Shown piece by piece: positions 18,470-27,018 of a DNA stretch of 64,000 bases. This DNA comes from Pseudorhodobacter ferrugineus DSM 5888. Its GTDB lineage: Bacteria; Pseudomonadota; Alphaproteobacteria; Rhodobacterales; Rhodobacteraceae. The notes under the pieces are model-generated. The model worked only from the letters and a program-made list of their open reading frames with translations. It was not told where the DNA came from and did no database searches. The position numbers and the translations under genes are program-made. How positions within the stretch are numbered: position 1 is the first letter of the stretch; the number at the start of each line of letters is the position of its first letter. Location: NCBI RefSeq assembly GCF_000420745.1, contig NZ_ATVN01000002.1, forward strand, positions 225,983 to 289,982, in the 5' to 3' direction.

Positions 18470-19570
18470 GTGGTTACACAACCCCAGAACGACGGTTTCG
18501 TCGTCTTCGATCATGTGCAAAAAAGCTATGACGGGGAAACGCTTGTTGTCAAAGATCTGAACTTGTCGATTGGCAAGGGCGAGTTTTTGACGATGCTTGG
18601 GCCATCGGGGTCGGGTAAGACAACTTGCCTGATGATGTTGGCGGGGTTTGAAACGGCGACCAGCGGCGATATTCGTCTTGATGGCCGCCCGATCAATTCG
18701 GTTCCGCCGCACAAGCGCGGCATTGGCATGGTGTTCCAAAACTATGCGCTGTTCCCGCACATGACCGTTGGCGAAAACCTTGCTTTCCCCCTCGAAGTGC
18801 GCGGCATGGGCAAGGATGAACGCGAAGCCAAGGTCAAACGCGCGCTGGATATGGTGCAGATGTATGACTTTATCAACCGCCGTCCCGCCCAGCTTTCGGG
18901 TGGTCAGCAGCAGCGGATAGCGCTTGCCCGCGCTTTGGTGTTCGACCCCAGCCTTGTGTTGATGGATGAACCCTTGGGCGCGCTTGATAAGCAGCTGCGC
19001 GAACATATGCAGTTCGAAATCAAGCATTTGCACGAAAGCCTTGGCATCACCGTGGTCTATGTGACCCACGACCAAAGCGAAGCTCTTACCATGTCGGACC
19101 GTGTGGCCGTGTTCAACGATGGCAAAATCCAACAGCTTGCCCCGCCGGATGAGCTGTATGAACGCCCCGACAACGCCTTTGTCGCCCAGTTCATTGGCGA
19201 AAATAACAAGCTGGAAGGCGTGATCGAAACCATTTCCGGCGACGAGGCCGAAGTGCGGCTTGCGACAGGCGAGCTGATTTCGGCCACCCCGGTGAACGTG
19301 ACCAAAAAGGGCGAAAAGGTTCTTGTCTCCATTCGCCCCGAACGGGTCGAATTCAAATCCGAAATGATGCCGAAAGGCGCCCATATGATTGACGCCGAAG
19401 TGCTGGAATTCATCTATATGGGCGATCTGTTCCGCACCCGTCTGCGCGTTGCTGGACATGATGATTTCGTCATTAAATCGCGCAACACCCAAGGCCAGAC
19501 CATGCTGCGCCCCGGTGAAAAGATCAAAATCGGATGGTCGCCCGCCGATGCGCGCGCCCTCCAGCCCTGA
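18470..19570 (+). CDS. ABC transporter ATP-binding protein (PotA/polyamine type)
   Basis: A 366-residue ATPase of the spermidine/putrescine group of importers. Walker A GPSGSGKTT (about residues 44-52), Q-loop MVFQNYALFPH (about 87), signature LSGGQQQR (about 143), Walker B LVLMDEPLGALD and the switch His in YVTHDQSEA. A C-terminal TOBE domain (about 245-360) contains VSIRPERVEF. The start is GTG, with AGGGAG 7 nt upstream. It is the first gene of the operon ATPase - binding protein 1 - binding protein 2 - permease - permease. A polyamine-like substrate is inferred from family, not shown. Confidence 0.9.
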   Translation: MVTQPQNDGFVVFDHVQKSYDGETLVVKDLNLSIGKGEFLTMLGPSGSGKTTCLMMLAGFETATSGDIRLDGRPINSVPPHKRGIGMVFQNYALFPHMTVGENLAFPLEVRGMGKDEREAKVKRALDMVQMYDFINRRPAQLSGGQQQRIALARALVFDPSLVLMDEPLGALDKQLREHMQFEIKHLHESLGITVVYVTHDQSEALTMSDRVAVFNDGKIQQLAPPDELYERPDNAFVAQFIGENNKLEGVIETISGDEAEVRLATGELISATPVNVTKKGEKVLVSIRPERVEFKSEMMPKGAHMIDAEVLEFIYMGDLFRTRLRVAGHDDFVIKSRNTQGQTMLRPGEKIKIGWSPADARALQP

Positions 19571-19650
19571 CCGCACGCTTTAATCCGCTTGATAAGCCAA
19601 AGCGAAAGCGGAAAGATCAACTCACGTTTTACACAATAGGAGGCCTTGCT

Positions 19651-20727
19651 ATGAAAAAGCTACTAATTCTATCCACTGCATTGGGGGCCCTGTCGCTTCC
19701 TGCCGTGGCGCAAGAGGTGAACATCATGGGCTGGGGCGGGTCGTATACCACCAGCCAGATCGAGGCGTATCACAAGCCTTTCGCGGAAAAGACCGGCATC
19801 AAGGTCGTGTCGATCGACAGCGACAACCCTGCGACCCCGATTAAGGCGCAGGTCGAAGCGGGGAATGTCACGTTTGACGTGGCCTCGGTCGAATTTGCCG
19901 ATGCGGTGCGCTTTTGTGATGAAGGTTTGCTGGAAACCATTGATCCGGCGATTCTGACACCGGCCCCCGATGGTACGGCTGCGATTGACGACTTTTTGCC
20001 CGGCACAGTGACCGAATGCTTTGTTGCGACAGATGTGTTCGCCACCGTCATCGCTTTTAACGGTAAGGCATACGACGGCAAGGAAGCGCCCGCAACGATG
20101 GCTGACTTCTTTGACCTTACCAAATTTCCCGGCAAGCGCGGCTCGCGCAAAAATGCTAAAACGCTGCTCGAAATGGCGCTGATCGGTGACGGCGTTCCGA
20201 CCGCTGATGTTTACGCGATTCTGGCCACCCCCGAAGGCGTTGAGCGTGCGTTTGCCAAGCTCGACACCATCAAGTCCGAAATGATCTGGTGGGAGGCGGG
20301 CGCCCAACCGCCGCAACTGCTTGCCGATGGCGAAGTCGCGATGACCGTGGCCTATAATGGCCGCATCTTTAACGCCAATGTGTCAGAAAATCAGGATTTC
20401 CGGATCATCTGGGATGGCCAGGTCTATGATGTTGAAGGGTGGGTTGTGCCAAAAGGCGCGCCAAACCTGCAAAACGCCATGGATTTCATCAGCTTCTCGA
20501 CCGGCACCGAGCCGCTGGCAAAAGCTGCGGAATGGATCAGCTATGGCCCGCCCCGCAAATCGTCGGCACCGCTTGTCGGCATGTACCAAGACGGGAAAAC
20601 CGAAATGGCCCCCAACCTGCCAACCAGCCCGGAAAACCTGACCAACGCCTTGTTTTCCAATCTGGAATTCTGGGCCGATCGTGACACAGACTTGAACGAG
20701 CGTTTTAACGCCTGGCTCTTGAAATAA
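19651..20727 (+). CDS. Periplasmic substrate-binding protein 1 (PotD/spermidine type)
   Basis: A 358-residue binding protein of the PotD-like extracellular solute-binding family. Signal peptide residues 1-20 (LSLPAVAQ, cleavage before EVNIM). Conserved landmarks are MGWGGSYTTSQIEAYHKPF, DNPATPIKAQVEAGN, the FADAVRFCDEGLL and WWEAGAQPPQLLADGEVAM ligand-domain segments, and the C-terminal LEFWADRDTDLNERFNAWL. The start at MKKLLIL was chosen because a perfect AGGAGG stands 7 nt upstream; a longer in-frame ORF is an overlap with the ATPase gene end. It is strongly similar along its length to the next gene. Confidence 0.92.
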   Translation: MKKLLILSTALGALSLPAVAQEVNIMGWGGSYTTSQIEAYHKPFAEKTGIKVVSIDSDNPATPIKAQVEAGNVTFDVASVEFADAVRFCDEGLLETIDPAILTPAPDGTAAIDDFLPGTVTECFVATDVFATVIAFNGKAYDGKEAPATMADFFDLTKFPGKRGSRKNAKTLLEMALIGDGVPTADVYAILATPEGVERAFAKLDTIKSEMIWWEAGAQPPQLLADGEVAMTVAYNGRIFNANVSENQDFRIIWDGQVYDVEGWVVPKGAPNLQNAMDFISFSTGTEPLAKAAEWISYGPPRKSSAPLVGMYQDGKTEMAPNLPTSPENLTNALFSNLEFWADRDTDLNERFNAWLLK

Positions 20728-20736
20728 CCCTGATTA

Positions 20737-20763
20737 GGGGCCGCACCCCCTTGTGCGCGCCCC
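20737..20763 (+). other. Intercistronic stem-loop after binding protein 1
   Basis: GGGGC-CGCAC (20737-20746) pairs with GTGCG-c-GCCCC (20753-20763), with one bulged C and a CCCCTT loop. There is no U-run. It lies 9 nt after the stop codon, so it is more likely to protect the binding-protein mRNA from 3' decay than to terminate. Confidence 0.65.
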
Positions 20764-20868
20764 CACAGGGCAACGCCGATACGGCTCCCTTCCCTTGGCG
20801 GGGGGCCGTGTCAAAACTCAAAAGGTGGCTTCAAAACGCCGCCATATAAAAAGGTCCAACAGGAACTC

Positions 20869-21942
20869 ATGAAAAAAATTCTTATCCTTTCCACCGCCCT
20901 ATCCGGCTTTGCCTTTGCTGCCTCCGCACAAGAAGTCGTGCTGCTGTCGTGGGGCGGGTCCTATGGCAAAAGCCAGAATGAGGCGTATCTCAAGCCATTC
21001 ACCGCGGAAACCGGCATCAAAACCACGATGGTCGATGCTGACAACCCTGCAACCCCGATCAAAGCGATGGTCGAGGCGAACAATGTCACCGTTGACGTGG
21101 TTGATCTCGAATTTGCCGACGCCGTGCGCCTGTGCGACGAAGGTCTGCTGGAACAGCTGGACAAATCCATCCTCGCCGATGGCGCCGATGGCACCCCCGC
21201 GATGGACGATTTCCTGCCCGGCGCTGTGACCGATTGTTCGGTGGCAACCATCGTGTTCTCGACCATGTACGCCTATGACACCACCAAATTCCCGAACGGT
21301 GGCCCGGCAACCATGGCCGACTTTTTCAACATGGAGGCCTTCCCGGGCAAGCGTGGCATGCGCAAAGGCGCCAAGGCCAACCTTGAAATGGCCCTGATGG
21401 GCGACGGCGTTCCAGCGGCTGACGTTTACGCAACGCTGGCCACCGATGAAGGCGTCGATCGCGCATTTGCCATGCTCGACAAAATCAAGGCCGACACAGT
21501 CTGGTGGGAAGCCGGCGCGCAGCCTCCACAGCTGTTGGCCGATGGCGAAGTTGCCATGTCTACCGCCTATAACGGCCGTATTTTTGCGGCTGCCGTAACC
21601 GAAGGCAAACCATTCGCCTCGGTCTGGGATGGTCAGGTCTATGAATATGACGTGCTTGCCATTCCAAAGGGCGCAAAGAACATGGACGCAGCCAAGCAGT
21701 TCCTGACCTTTGCCACCGGCACCCAGCGTCTGGCCGATCAGGCGAAATACATCTCCTATGGTCCGGCGCGCATTTCGTCCGGCCCATTGGTTGGTCTGTT
21801 CGAAGATGGCAAAACCGAAATGGCACCTTTCATGCCAACGGCAGAAGCGAACCTGAAGAACGCTTTGGCATCCGACTTTGAATTCTGGGCTGACCGCGAC
21901 ACCCAGTTGAACGAGCGTTTCAATTCCTGGTTGCTGAACTAA
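20869..21942 (+). CDS. Periplasmic substrate-binding protein 2 (PotD/spermidine type)
   Basis: A 357-residue paralogue of the preceding gene: same signal peptide type (residues 1-20, ...FAASAQ), same WGGSYGKSQNEAYLKPF opening, DNPATPIKAMVEANN, WWEAGAQPPQLLADGEVAM and C-terminal FEFWADRDTQLNERFNSWL. Divergence is spread along the length, with a distinct YEYDVLAIPKGAKN segment where protein 1 reads YDVEGWVVPKGAPN. AACAGGA lies about 7 nt before the ATG. Two binding proteins sharing one ATPase and one permease pair probably widen substrate range. The gap before the gene contains two stem-loops. Confidence 0.92.
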   Translation: MKKILILSTALSGFAFAASAQEVVLLSWGGSYGKSQNEAYLKPFTAETGIKTTMVDADNPATPIKAMVEANNVTVDVVDLEFADAVRLCDEGLLEQLDKSILADGADGTPAMDDFLPGAVTDCSVATIVFSTMYAYDTTKFPNGGPATMADFFNMEAFPGKRGMRKGAKANLEMALMGDGVPAADVYATLATDEGVDRAFAMLDKIKADTVWWEAGAQPPQLLADGEVAMSTAYNGRIFAAAVTEGKPFASVWDGQVYEYDVLAIPKGAKNMDAAKQFLTFATGTQRLADQAKYISYGPARISSGPLVGLFEDGKTEMAPFMPTAEANLKNALASDFEFWADRDTQLNERFNSWLLN

Positions 21943-21952
21943 TCCCAACCCC

Positions 21953-21978
21953 GAAGGGGCGCAGCCTTGCGCCCCTTC
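21953..21978 (+). other. Intercistronic stem-loop after binding protein 2
   Basis: GAAGGGGCGCA - GCCT - TGCGCCCCTTC is a perfect 11-bp stem with a 4-nt loop, 10 nt after the stop codon. No U-run follows and the permease genes continue, so it likely stabilises the upstream mRNA and lowers permease expression rather than ending transcription. Confidence 0.75.
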
Positions 21979-22036
21979 ACCCTAACGCCCCGTCAGAGGG
22001 CGCTCAGAAAGACCCAACCGACAGGACCGAACCGCT

Positions 22037-23299
22037 ATGGCCTCTCCAGATATGACCACTGACACAGACGTGTTGCGCACCGTTGACGGCACACCGCTGA
22101 AAACCGCCTTGGCAATCGCCTCGCGCCGCGCCCGTATCCGGGCCTTTATGCTGGTCCTGCCGCTTCTCATCTTTATCCTGCTCACCTTTGCCGTCCCCAT
22201 CGGGCAAATGCTGTCGCGATCCTTCACCGATGATAAATTCTCGTCCAATATGGTCGAACTCGGGAAATGGTTTGATGACAATGCAAATGCCGCCCCCGAT
22301 GAGGCCGCTTATACCGCCCTTGCAGCCGATCTTGTGACCGCCTCTAACGAGCGTACGGCCGGCAGCGTTGGCACCCGTATCAACTATGAACTGCCCGGCA
22401 CCCGTTCCCTCTTTACCTCGGCCGCCCGCAAGGCTGACAAGCTGGAAGCGCCGTTCAAAGAGGCGATTATCGCCCTTGATAAGGATTGGGCCCGCGCCGA
22501 TCTTTGGGCCGCCATGCGCTCGGCCTCGGCGGCCGCCACGACCAATTTTTACCAAGCCGCTCTTGACCGTCAAATCGGCGCGGATGGTAATTTTGAGGCA
22601 GCCCCCGAAAACACCCAGATCTACGTCAAACTCTTCGTCCGCACCTTTGTCATCTCTATCGTCATCACCTTGCTGTGCCTGATGCTGGGCTTTCCCATCG
22701 CCCATCTGCTCGCTGTTTTGCCGATGCGCTATGCCAGCTTGCTGATGATCCTGGTGCTGTTGCCGTTCTGGACCTCGCTTTTGGTGCGTACAACCAGCTG
22801 GATGGTCATCCTGCAAAGTCAGGGTGTGATAAACGATGTCCTCGTTGCCCTTCGTATTGTGGGCGAGGATGGCCGCTTGGCCATGATGTACAATCAAACC
22901 GGCACCATCATAGCGATGACCCACATCCTTTTGCCCTTCATGATCTTGCCGCTCTATTCGGTCATGAAAACCATCCCCCCCAGCTATGCCCGCGCCGCGC
23001 GCAGCCTTGGGGCGACCTCGTGGACCACCTTCCGCCGCATCTATCTGCCGCAAACCGTATCAGGCATCGGGGCAGGGGGCATCTTGTGCTTCATCCTCGC
23101 CGTTGGCTATTACATCACGCCCGCGCTTGTGGGGGGGGCAGATGGGACGCTGATTTCCAACCAAATCGCCTTCCACATGCAAAAATCGCTGAACTGGTCG
23201 CTGGCCGCCGCCTTGGCCGCCATGCTCTTGGCCGCAGTTCTGATCCTCTATTGGGCCTATGACCGCATCATCGGCATCGACAACATGAAGCTAGGGTAA
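22037..23299 (+). CDS. ABC transporter permease 1 with large periplasmic insert
   Basis: A 420-residue PotB-like inner-membrane permease. The first membrane helix is at about residues 38-58; a hydrophilic stretch of about 135 residues (60-196) then precedes helix 2, which starts near 198 (LFVRTFVISIVI). The binding-protein-dependent transport (EAA) loop is MKTIPPSYARAARSLGATSWTTFRRIYLPQ (about 313-342), and the last helix is near 395-412. Typical PotB proteins are about 280-300 residues, so the insert accounts for the extra length. It is the fourth gene of the operon, 94 nt after binding protein 2. Confidence 0.9.
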   Translation: MASPDMTTDTDVLRTVDGTPLKTALAIASRRARIRAFMLVLPLLIFILLTFAVPIGQMLSRSFTDDKFSSNMVELGKWFDDNANAAPDEAAYTALAADLVTASNERTAGSVGTRINYELPGTRSLFTSAARKADKLEAPFKEAIIALDKDWARADLWAAMRSASAAATTNFYQAALDRQIGADGNFEAAPENTQIYVKLFVRTFVISIVITLLCLMLGFPIAHLLAVLPMRYASLLMILVLLPFWTSLLVRTTSWMVILQSQGVINDVLVALRIVGEDGRLAMMYNQTGTIIAMTHILLPFMILPLYSVMKTIPPSYARAARSLGATSWTTFRRIYLPQTVSGIGAGGILCFILAVGYYITPALVGGADGTLISNQIAFHMQKSLNWSLAAALAAMLLAAVLILYWAYDRIIGIDNMKLG

Positions 23300-23305
23300 A
23301 CGCAT

Positions 23306-24217
23306 ATGGCACTTCCCATCTACGCCGACACCGCCGAACGTATCTGGTATTATTCCTATCGGGTGATCTGCGCGCTGATTTTTGTCTTTCTGATCGCGCC
23401 AATCCTGATCATCATGCCATTGTCGTTCAACGCCGAGGCTTATTTCACCTTTTCGCGTGAAATGCTGACATTCGATCCGGCGGGCTATTCGATGCGCTGG
23501 TATGACAACTTGCTGACCTTCGGCATGCAGGCCCCCGATGCCCTGCGCGATGGCGGCTGGTGGGCCGATGTCTGGGCCAATTCAAAATGGCTGCAAGCGG
23601 CGAAAAACTCGATCATCGTGGGGTTCTTTGCCACAATCGTGGCAACCGTATTGGGCACCATTGCCGCAATGGGCCTGTCGCGCCCCGAAATGCCCTACCG
23701 CAAGCTGATCATGGCGATCCTGATCTCGCCGATGATCGTGCCGATCATCATCACCGCCACGGGCCTGTTCTTCTTCTACTCCGATATTGGCCTCTCGGGC
23801 ACCTACTTCGGCCTTGTCATGGCCCATGCCACGCTGGGCATTCCCTTTGTGATCATCACCGTGACAGCCACGATGATGGGCTTTGACCGCTCGCTGATCC
23901 GCGCTGCGCAAAACATGGGCGCAGGGCCGGTAACAACTTTCTTCAAGGTGCAATTGCCGCTGATCACACCGGGTGTTGTGTCGGGGGCCCTCTTCGCTTT
24001 CGTCACCTCGTTTGACGAAGTTGTCGTGGTTTTGTTCATCGGCAGCCACGAACAGCAAACCATCCCGCGCCAAATGTGGAACGGCATCCGCGAACAGATC
24101 AGCCCGTCGATCCTCGCAGTGGCGACCATCCTTGTGATCTTCTCGATCTGCCTCTTGACCGTCGTCGAACTCCTGCGCCGCCGCTCTGAACGCCTGCGCG
24201 GCGTGACGCCGTCCTAA
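23306..24217 (+). CDS. ABC transporter permease 2 (PotC-like)
   Basis: A 303-residue inner-membrane permease with six predicted helices. The first is at about 15-37 (VICALIFVFLIAPILIIM) and the EAA loop is RSLIRAAQNMGAGPVTTFFKVQLPLITPG (about 195-223). It starts 6 nt after permease 1, so the two are almost certainly co-translated as the heterodimeric channel of the importer. The region 45-90 holds a longer-than-usual periplasmic loop (GMQAPDALRDGGWWADVWANSK). It ends the operon, followed by a hairpin. Confidence 0.92.
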   Translation: MALPIYADTAERIWYYSYRVICALIFVFLIAPILIIMPLSFNAEAYFTFSREMLTFDPAGYSMRWYDNLLTFGMQAPDALRDGGWWADVWANSKWLQAAKNSIIVGFFATIVATVLGTIAAMGLSRPEMPYRKLIMAILISPMIVPIIITATGLFFFYSDIGLSGTYFGLVMAHATLGIPFVIITVTATMMGFDRSLIRAAQNMGAGPVTTFFKVQLPLITPGVVSGALFAFVTSFDEVVVVLFIGSHEQQTIPRQMWNGIREQISPSILAVATILVIFSICLLTVVELLRRRSERLRGVTPS

Positions 24218-24246
24218 CCAAGCAGGCTCACCTTCAAACCTACAGC

Positions 24247-24272
24247 AACGCCGCCCCAATCAGGGCGGCGTT
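24247..24272 (+). terminator. Hairpin at the end of the ABC transporter operon
   Basis: AACGCCGCCC - CAATCA - GGGCGGCGTT is a perfect 10-bp stem followed only by TGCC, so the U-run is minimal. It lies about 30 nt after the last permease stop codon and is the most likely 3' end of the operon. Confidence 0.7.
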
Positions 24273-24326
24273 TGCCATTGTCCGCCGCCCAAAACACCGC
24301 AGGCTCACGCTTCCCTCTCCTCACAT

Positions 24327-24356
24327 CATCTTGGCAAAAATGCCTCCGCCGGAGGC
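24327..24356 (-). terminator. Terminator-like hairpin with TTTTTGCCAAGATG tail
   Basis: On the minus strand GCCTCC-GGC-GGAGGC is followed by ATTTTTGCCAAGATG. The stem plus U-run is terminator-like, about 135 nt past the AEC transporter stop. The tail sequence also occurs on the plus strand at 5120-5137, downstream of the class-V aminotransferase. Confidence 0.65.
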
Positions 24357-24490
24357 TCCGCCCCATCGGTCAAGAACCGGCCCCTTAAATTGCGCGCAAT
24401 CGCGGACGCGGGTTAATATCAGGTTAATGAAAACCACCAACACCCTGATATAAAATGAAAATAGAAAATGTCCGCACGCGGGCAAACCCG

Positions 24491-25426
24491 TCACGGCAAA
24501 ATATGCAGCCATCCCCAAGCGGTCAAAACCGTCCCTGCCGTGGCCAGCAAAACAGTCGATGCCGCGACCCGTTTTGCCACTCCATACATATTGGCATATA
24601 AAAACGCATTCACCCCCGGCGCCATCGCAGCGGTCAAAACAGCCGATCTCATCTGGTCCACATTCAGTCCGAAAACATGCCCCAACCCGTAGGTAATCAT
24701 CGGATGAACAATCAAGGTCAGCCCGCAGACAAACCCGATGGTTTTCATATCCCCTTCCGGCCGGTACCGCAGCAAAACACCCCCCAGCCCGAACAAGGCC
24801 GCAGGAATCGCCGCACGCACCATCATATCCACCGCTGAGACGACCACCCCCGGCAAAGGCAGCCCCGACAGATTGACGGCAAATCCGCTTAAAATCCCGA
24901 TCACCAACGGCTGGCTCAGGATAGATTTCACCACCCGCGCCGCCAGCGCCCGCTTGGCCAGCCCCGCATCTTTGCTGCGGACCATTTCCATCAGGCTGAT
25001 CCCGACGGCGTATAAAAGCGGCGAATGCAGCGCAATAATCGCGTAATTCCCCGCCAAGGCCTGCGCCCCATAAGCCCGCTCCGTGATGGGCAGGCCCAAC
25101 AGCAGCGTGTTGGAAAAGCTGGCCACAAAAGCAATCGCCAGCGCATCTGCAGGAGGCCGCGCAAACAAAACCCGCGCGCCAAGATAGCCCAGCCCCCCCG
25201 CCGCAAACGCCCCGATATAAAAGCTGAGCAAGAGGCCCGGATCAAAACTCTGCGCCAGATCCAGCTTGCTCATTGACCGAAACAGCAGCGCGGGCACCGC
25301 GAAATTCTGCGCGAACTTCATCACCCCATCAATTGCCGCCGCATCGACAATCTTGCGCCACGCCGCCACATAGCCCGCGCCAAGGATCAGGAAAACCGGA
25401 AGGATAACATCCAGCAGCGCATTCAT
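24491..25426 (-). CDS. AEC-family permease (auxin efflux carrier-like)
   Basis: A 311-residue membrane protein with about ten helices in two five-helix halves, an arrangement typical of the AEC (auxin efflux carrier/malonate MdcF) family. Markers are an N-terminal VILPVFLILGAGYVAAW, the first-half KFAQNFAVPALLFRSM, FSNTLLLGLPI and the C-terminal GVNAFLYANMYGV. Substrates of bacterial AEC carriers are mostly organic acids; none can be assigned. Its ATG overlaps the stop codon of the preceding MBL gene (ATGA), making it the last gene of the conserved SPOR-dac-tmk-holB-tatD-MBL block. Confidence 0.85.
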   Translation of the reverse strand: MNALLDVILPVFLILGAGYVAAWRKIVDAAAIDGVMKFAQNFAVPALLFRSMSKLDLAQSFDPGLLLSFYIGAFAAGGLGYLGARVLFARPPADALAIAFVASFSNTLLLGLPITERAYGAQALAGNYAIIALHSPLLYAVGISLMEMVRSKDAGLAKRALAARVVKSILSQPLVIGILSGFAVNLSGLPLPGVVVSAVDMMVRAAIPAALFGLGGVLLRYRPEGDMKTIGFVCGLTLIVHPMITYGLGHVFGLNVDQMRSAVLTAAMAPGVNAFLYANMYGVAKRVAASTVLLATAGTVLTAWGWLHILP

Positions 25427-26229
25427 GCAGGCGCGTCGATTTCTATCACCATGCCGTCATAGGCAGGCGTGATGTGGTCAGGCGTCTCGGCCGCAACCGT
25501 CGCGTAATCCAGATCGATATGCATATTCGTCAACACCGCCCGTTTCGGTTTGGCCCGCGCGATCCATTCCAATGTCAGGGCCAGATGGGCATGGGTCGGG
25601 TGCGGCATGCGGCGCAAGGCATCGACGACCCAAACCTCCAACCCCTCCAGCACCGCCCAACCCGCCGCAGGGATGGAAACCGCATCCGGCAAATAGGCCA
25701 AGCCGCCGATCCGGAACCCCAAGGCATCCATCCCGCCGTGGTTCGCCAAAAACGGCGTCAAAACCAAATCGCCCCCCGCACCCGACACGGTAACAGGGCC
25801 GTCAATCAGGTGTAGGTCCAGAATTGGCGGATAGGATGATCCCGGCAGTTGTTCAAACGCATAGGCAAACCGATCCCGCAGCGCCGTTTGTGTGGGCACA
25901 TCGGCCCAAACCGGCAACCGGCCCCGCATGTTATAGACGATCTGGCGCAGATCATCGATCCCGTGGGTATGATCGGCATGCGAATGGGTGAAAACCACGC
26001 CGTCCATCGTGCCCACATTGGCATCCAAAAGCTGCTCGCGCATGTCGGGTGAGGTGTCGATCAAGACGCGGGTCACGCCGGCATCCGTTACGCGTTCGAC
26101 CAGCATGGAACAGCGGCGGCGGCGGTTTTTGGGGTCTTTCGGGTCACAATCCCCCCAATGTCCGCCCAGCCGCGGCACGCCGCCCGACGACCCGCAGCCC
26201 AGAATAGTGAAACGCAGTTTTGCGGTCAT
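25423..26229 (-). CDS. Metallo-beta-lactamase-fold hydrolase (PhnP-like)
   Basis: A 268-residue MBL-fold protein. The dinuclear metal motif is THSHADHTHGIDDLR (about residues 80-94). Further ligands are likely the His of LANHGG and a C-terminal His, and the N-terminus has LGCGSSGGVPR. The DPKDPKNRRRRCSMLVE segment is characteristic of the PhnP-like phosphodiesterase group, which includes cyclic-phosphate hydrolases. The gene overlaps tatD by ATGA and the AEC carrier by ATGA, so it is translationally coupled on both sides. In Rhodobacteraceae it routinely follows tatD; its physiological substrate is not known. Confidence 0.88.
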   Translation of the reverse strand: MTAKLRFTILGCGSSGGVPRLGGHWGDCDPKDPKNRRRRCSMLVERVTDAGVTRVLIDTSPDMREQLLDANVGTMDGVVFTHSHADHTHGIDDLRQIVYNMRGRLPVWADVPTQTALRDRFAYAFEQLPGSSYPPILDLHLIDGPVTVSGAGGDLVLTPFLANHGGMDALGFRIGGLAYLPDAVSIPAAGWAVLEGLEVWVVDALRRMPHPTHAHLALTLEWIARAKPKRAVLTNMHIDLDYATVAAETPDHITPAYDGMVIEIDAPA

Positions 26230-27014
26230 TTGGCTTTCCAGAACAAACGGTCAAAGTTGGCGGTCGTGGCTGCGGCAAAATCGGCAAGGGTCAGGCCAAA
26301 CACCTCGGCCCCGACCTTTGCGGTATGCGCGGTATAAGCCGGTTCATTGCGCCGCCCGCGATGGGGCGGGGGGGCAAGGTAGGGGCTGTCGGTTTCCAGC
26401 AAAATCCGGTCCAAGGGGGCGGCGGCAAAGATCGCGCGCAAGTCGCCCGATTTCGGGAACGCGGCGATGCCTGACATTGACAGATAAAACCCAAGGTCAA
26501 GGGCGGCCTGCCCCAGTTCGGCGCTGGATGAAAAGCAGTGCATGACGCAAGTATACGCACCCTTGCGGTATTCATCGGTCAAAATCGCGGCTATATCGTC
26601 ATCGGCATCGCGGGCGTGGATGATCAGCGGCAACCCCGTTTCGCGCGCCGCCGTGATATGGATGCGCAGGCTGTCGCGCTGCATCGCGCCACTTTCCGCC
26701 GTATAATGATAATCCAAACCGCTTTCGCCGATCCCTACGAATTTCGGGTGTTGGGCCAGCTGGACCAACTGGTCCACGCTCGCCATCGGTTCGGTTGCCA
26801 CGCTCATCGGGTGGGTACCTGCGGCATAGTAAACCGATGGGTTCGCCTCGGCAATCGCACGCACAAGGGGTTCGTTTTTCAGCTTGGTGCAAATGGTCAC
26901 CATGCGGGCCACGCCAGCGGCATGGGCGCGGGCAATGATGTCCGGCAATTCGCCGTTGAAATCGGGGAAATCCAGATGGCAGTGGCTGTCAACGATCGTC
27001 GGGGGGTTGGTCAT
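26226..27014 (-). CDS. tatD: TatD-family metal-dependent hydrolase (DNase-like)
   Basis: A 262-residue TIM-barrel hydrolase of the TatD family; family members are 3'-5' DNases or tRNA-editing-like nucleases. Metal-binding residues are seen in IVDSHCHLDF (about residues 7-16), the GIGESGLDYHY Glu (about 95), IIHARDADDD (about 133), CMHCFSS and LLETDSPYLAPPPHRG (about 205). AGGTGAG stands a few nt before the ATG. It follows holB after a 4-nt gap and overlaps the MBL gene. Length and motifs are normal. Confidence 0.92.
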   Translation of the reverse strand: MTNPPTIVDSHCHLDFPDFNGELPDIIARAHAAGVARMVTICTKLKNEPLVRAIAEANPSVYYAAGTHPMSVATEPMASVDQLVQLAQHPKFVGIGESGLDYHYTAESGAMQRDSLRIHITAARETGLPLIIHARDADDDIAAILTDEYRKGAYTCVMHCFSSSAELGQAALDLGFYLSMSGIAAFPKSGDLRAIFAAAPLDRILLETDSPYLAPPPHRGRRNEPAYTAHTAKVGAEVFGLTLADFAAATTANFDRLFWKAK

Positions 27015-27018
27015 AGTC

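Noticed and set aside
18440..19576. 378-codon minus-strand ORF
   Set aside because: Shadow of the ABC ATPase; the plus frame carries Walker A/B and the signature motif.
20899..21948. 349-codon minus-strand ORF
   Set aside because: Shadow of the second binding protein.
24321..24518. 65-codon hydrophobic minus-strand ORF between the ABC operon and the AEC gene
   Set aside because: It overlaps the AEC gene's 3' end and terminator-like hairpin, and has no good ribosome binding site.
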